From contig CAMJSB010000003.1 in NCBI GenBank assembly GCA_946408385.1, positions 1 through 64,000 on the forward strand: a stretch of 64,000 nt of DNA, written 5' to 3'. The notes beneath the pieces are model-generated. The model saw only the letters and a program-made list of their open reading frames with translations, did not search any database and had not been told where the DNA came from. The stretch is from an uncultured bacterium. Its GTDB lineage: Bacteria; Patescibacteriota; Gracilibacteria; Absconditabacterales; Absconditicoccaceae. Positions 63,994-64,000 of the stretch are shown here, piece after piece (the first letter of the stretch is position 1; every line of letters starts with the position of its first letter). The translations under genes and the position numbers were made by a program.

Positions 63994-64000
63994 AAAATTT

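Noticed and set aside
1-64000. Widespread pseudogenes or frameshifts
   Set aside because: All apparent breaks are UGA codons at glycine positions; with code 25 the frames are intact.
1-64000. Mycoplasma-type code with UGA as tryptophan
   Set aside because: UGA falls on invariant glycines (GatA, RecG Walker A), while conserved Trp positions use UGG.

Overview
ORGANISM. The window is AT-rich and nearly every gene is open only if UGA is read as glycine (translation table 25). This is seen directly at invariant glycines: the amidase signature of GatA (17296-17316, P-G-G-S-S-G-G-S with two UGA codons), the RecG Walker A loop (30744-30761, G-D-V-G-S-G-K-T with two UGA codons), the NUDIX box, MetK and RlmH. 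Code 25 is known from the candidate phyla Absconditabacteria (SR1) and Gracilibacteria, so the DNA is assigned there; the sequence alone does not separate the two. All coordinates below use that code, and apparent gene fragmentation under the standard code is an artefact.

LAYOUT. 1-1796 (-): partial pyruvate kinase-like gene and a PilT/VirB11-type ATPase with a KH domain. 2056-7864 (+): membrane protein, miaB, lipoprotein, small protein, dtd, nucleosidase-like protein. 7865-11380 (-): 1171-residue surface protein with DUF285 repeats and an SLH domain. 11544-15111 (+): lipoprotein, CNNM/CBS transporter, C39-like peptidase, Kazal-domain lipoprotein. 15112-16407 (-): coiled-coil protein. 16515-21768 (+): a structured leader RNA with a tiny basic ORF and terminator, gatA, DUF2207 protein, murA. 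21816-27684 (-): EnvC-like cell-wall protein, HTH protein, ychF, 15-repeat solenoid protein. 27830-29113 (+): a glycosyltransferase with its two halves in swapped order. 29125-29592 (-): lysozyme-like protein. 29862-37619 (+): recG, a run of membrane proteins and lipoproteins, DUF59 protein, TsaB-like protein, small protein, LepA lacking its GTPase domain, a 159-residue membrane protein. 37648-47221 (-): NUDIX, HD hydrolase, two FISUMP lipoproteins, SLH protein, uvrC, polysaccharide flippase, amphipathic protein. 47342-57730 (-): four unrecognised proteins of 1447, 1010, 711 and 232 aa, three sharing a coiled coil plus membrane module, in two transcription units with matching promoters. 58047-63993 (+): rpoD, a membrane protein, a SAM riboswitch and metK, 2H-like protein, rlmH, HExxH protein, kinase-like protein.

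HOW IT FITS TOGETHER. Housekeeping genes (tRNA modification and charging, peptidoglycan, repair, ribosome function) are interleaved with a large share of exported proteins: lipoproteins, SLH and DUF285 surface proteins, FISUMP proteins, a protease-inhibitor lipoprotein and cell-wall hydrolase relatives. That balance fits a small symbiotic or predatory cell living on another bacterium, which is an inference from the phylum and not shown by the sequence. Several conserved proteins lack a standard domain (LepA without G domain, UvrC without HhH, COG1855 ATPase without PIN, LytM without metal ligands). The strongest candidate for an undescribed system is the 47342-57730 cluster. No tRNA, rRNA, CRISPR array or intact insertion sequence was found.
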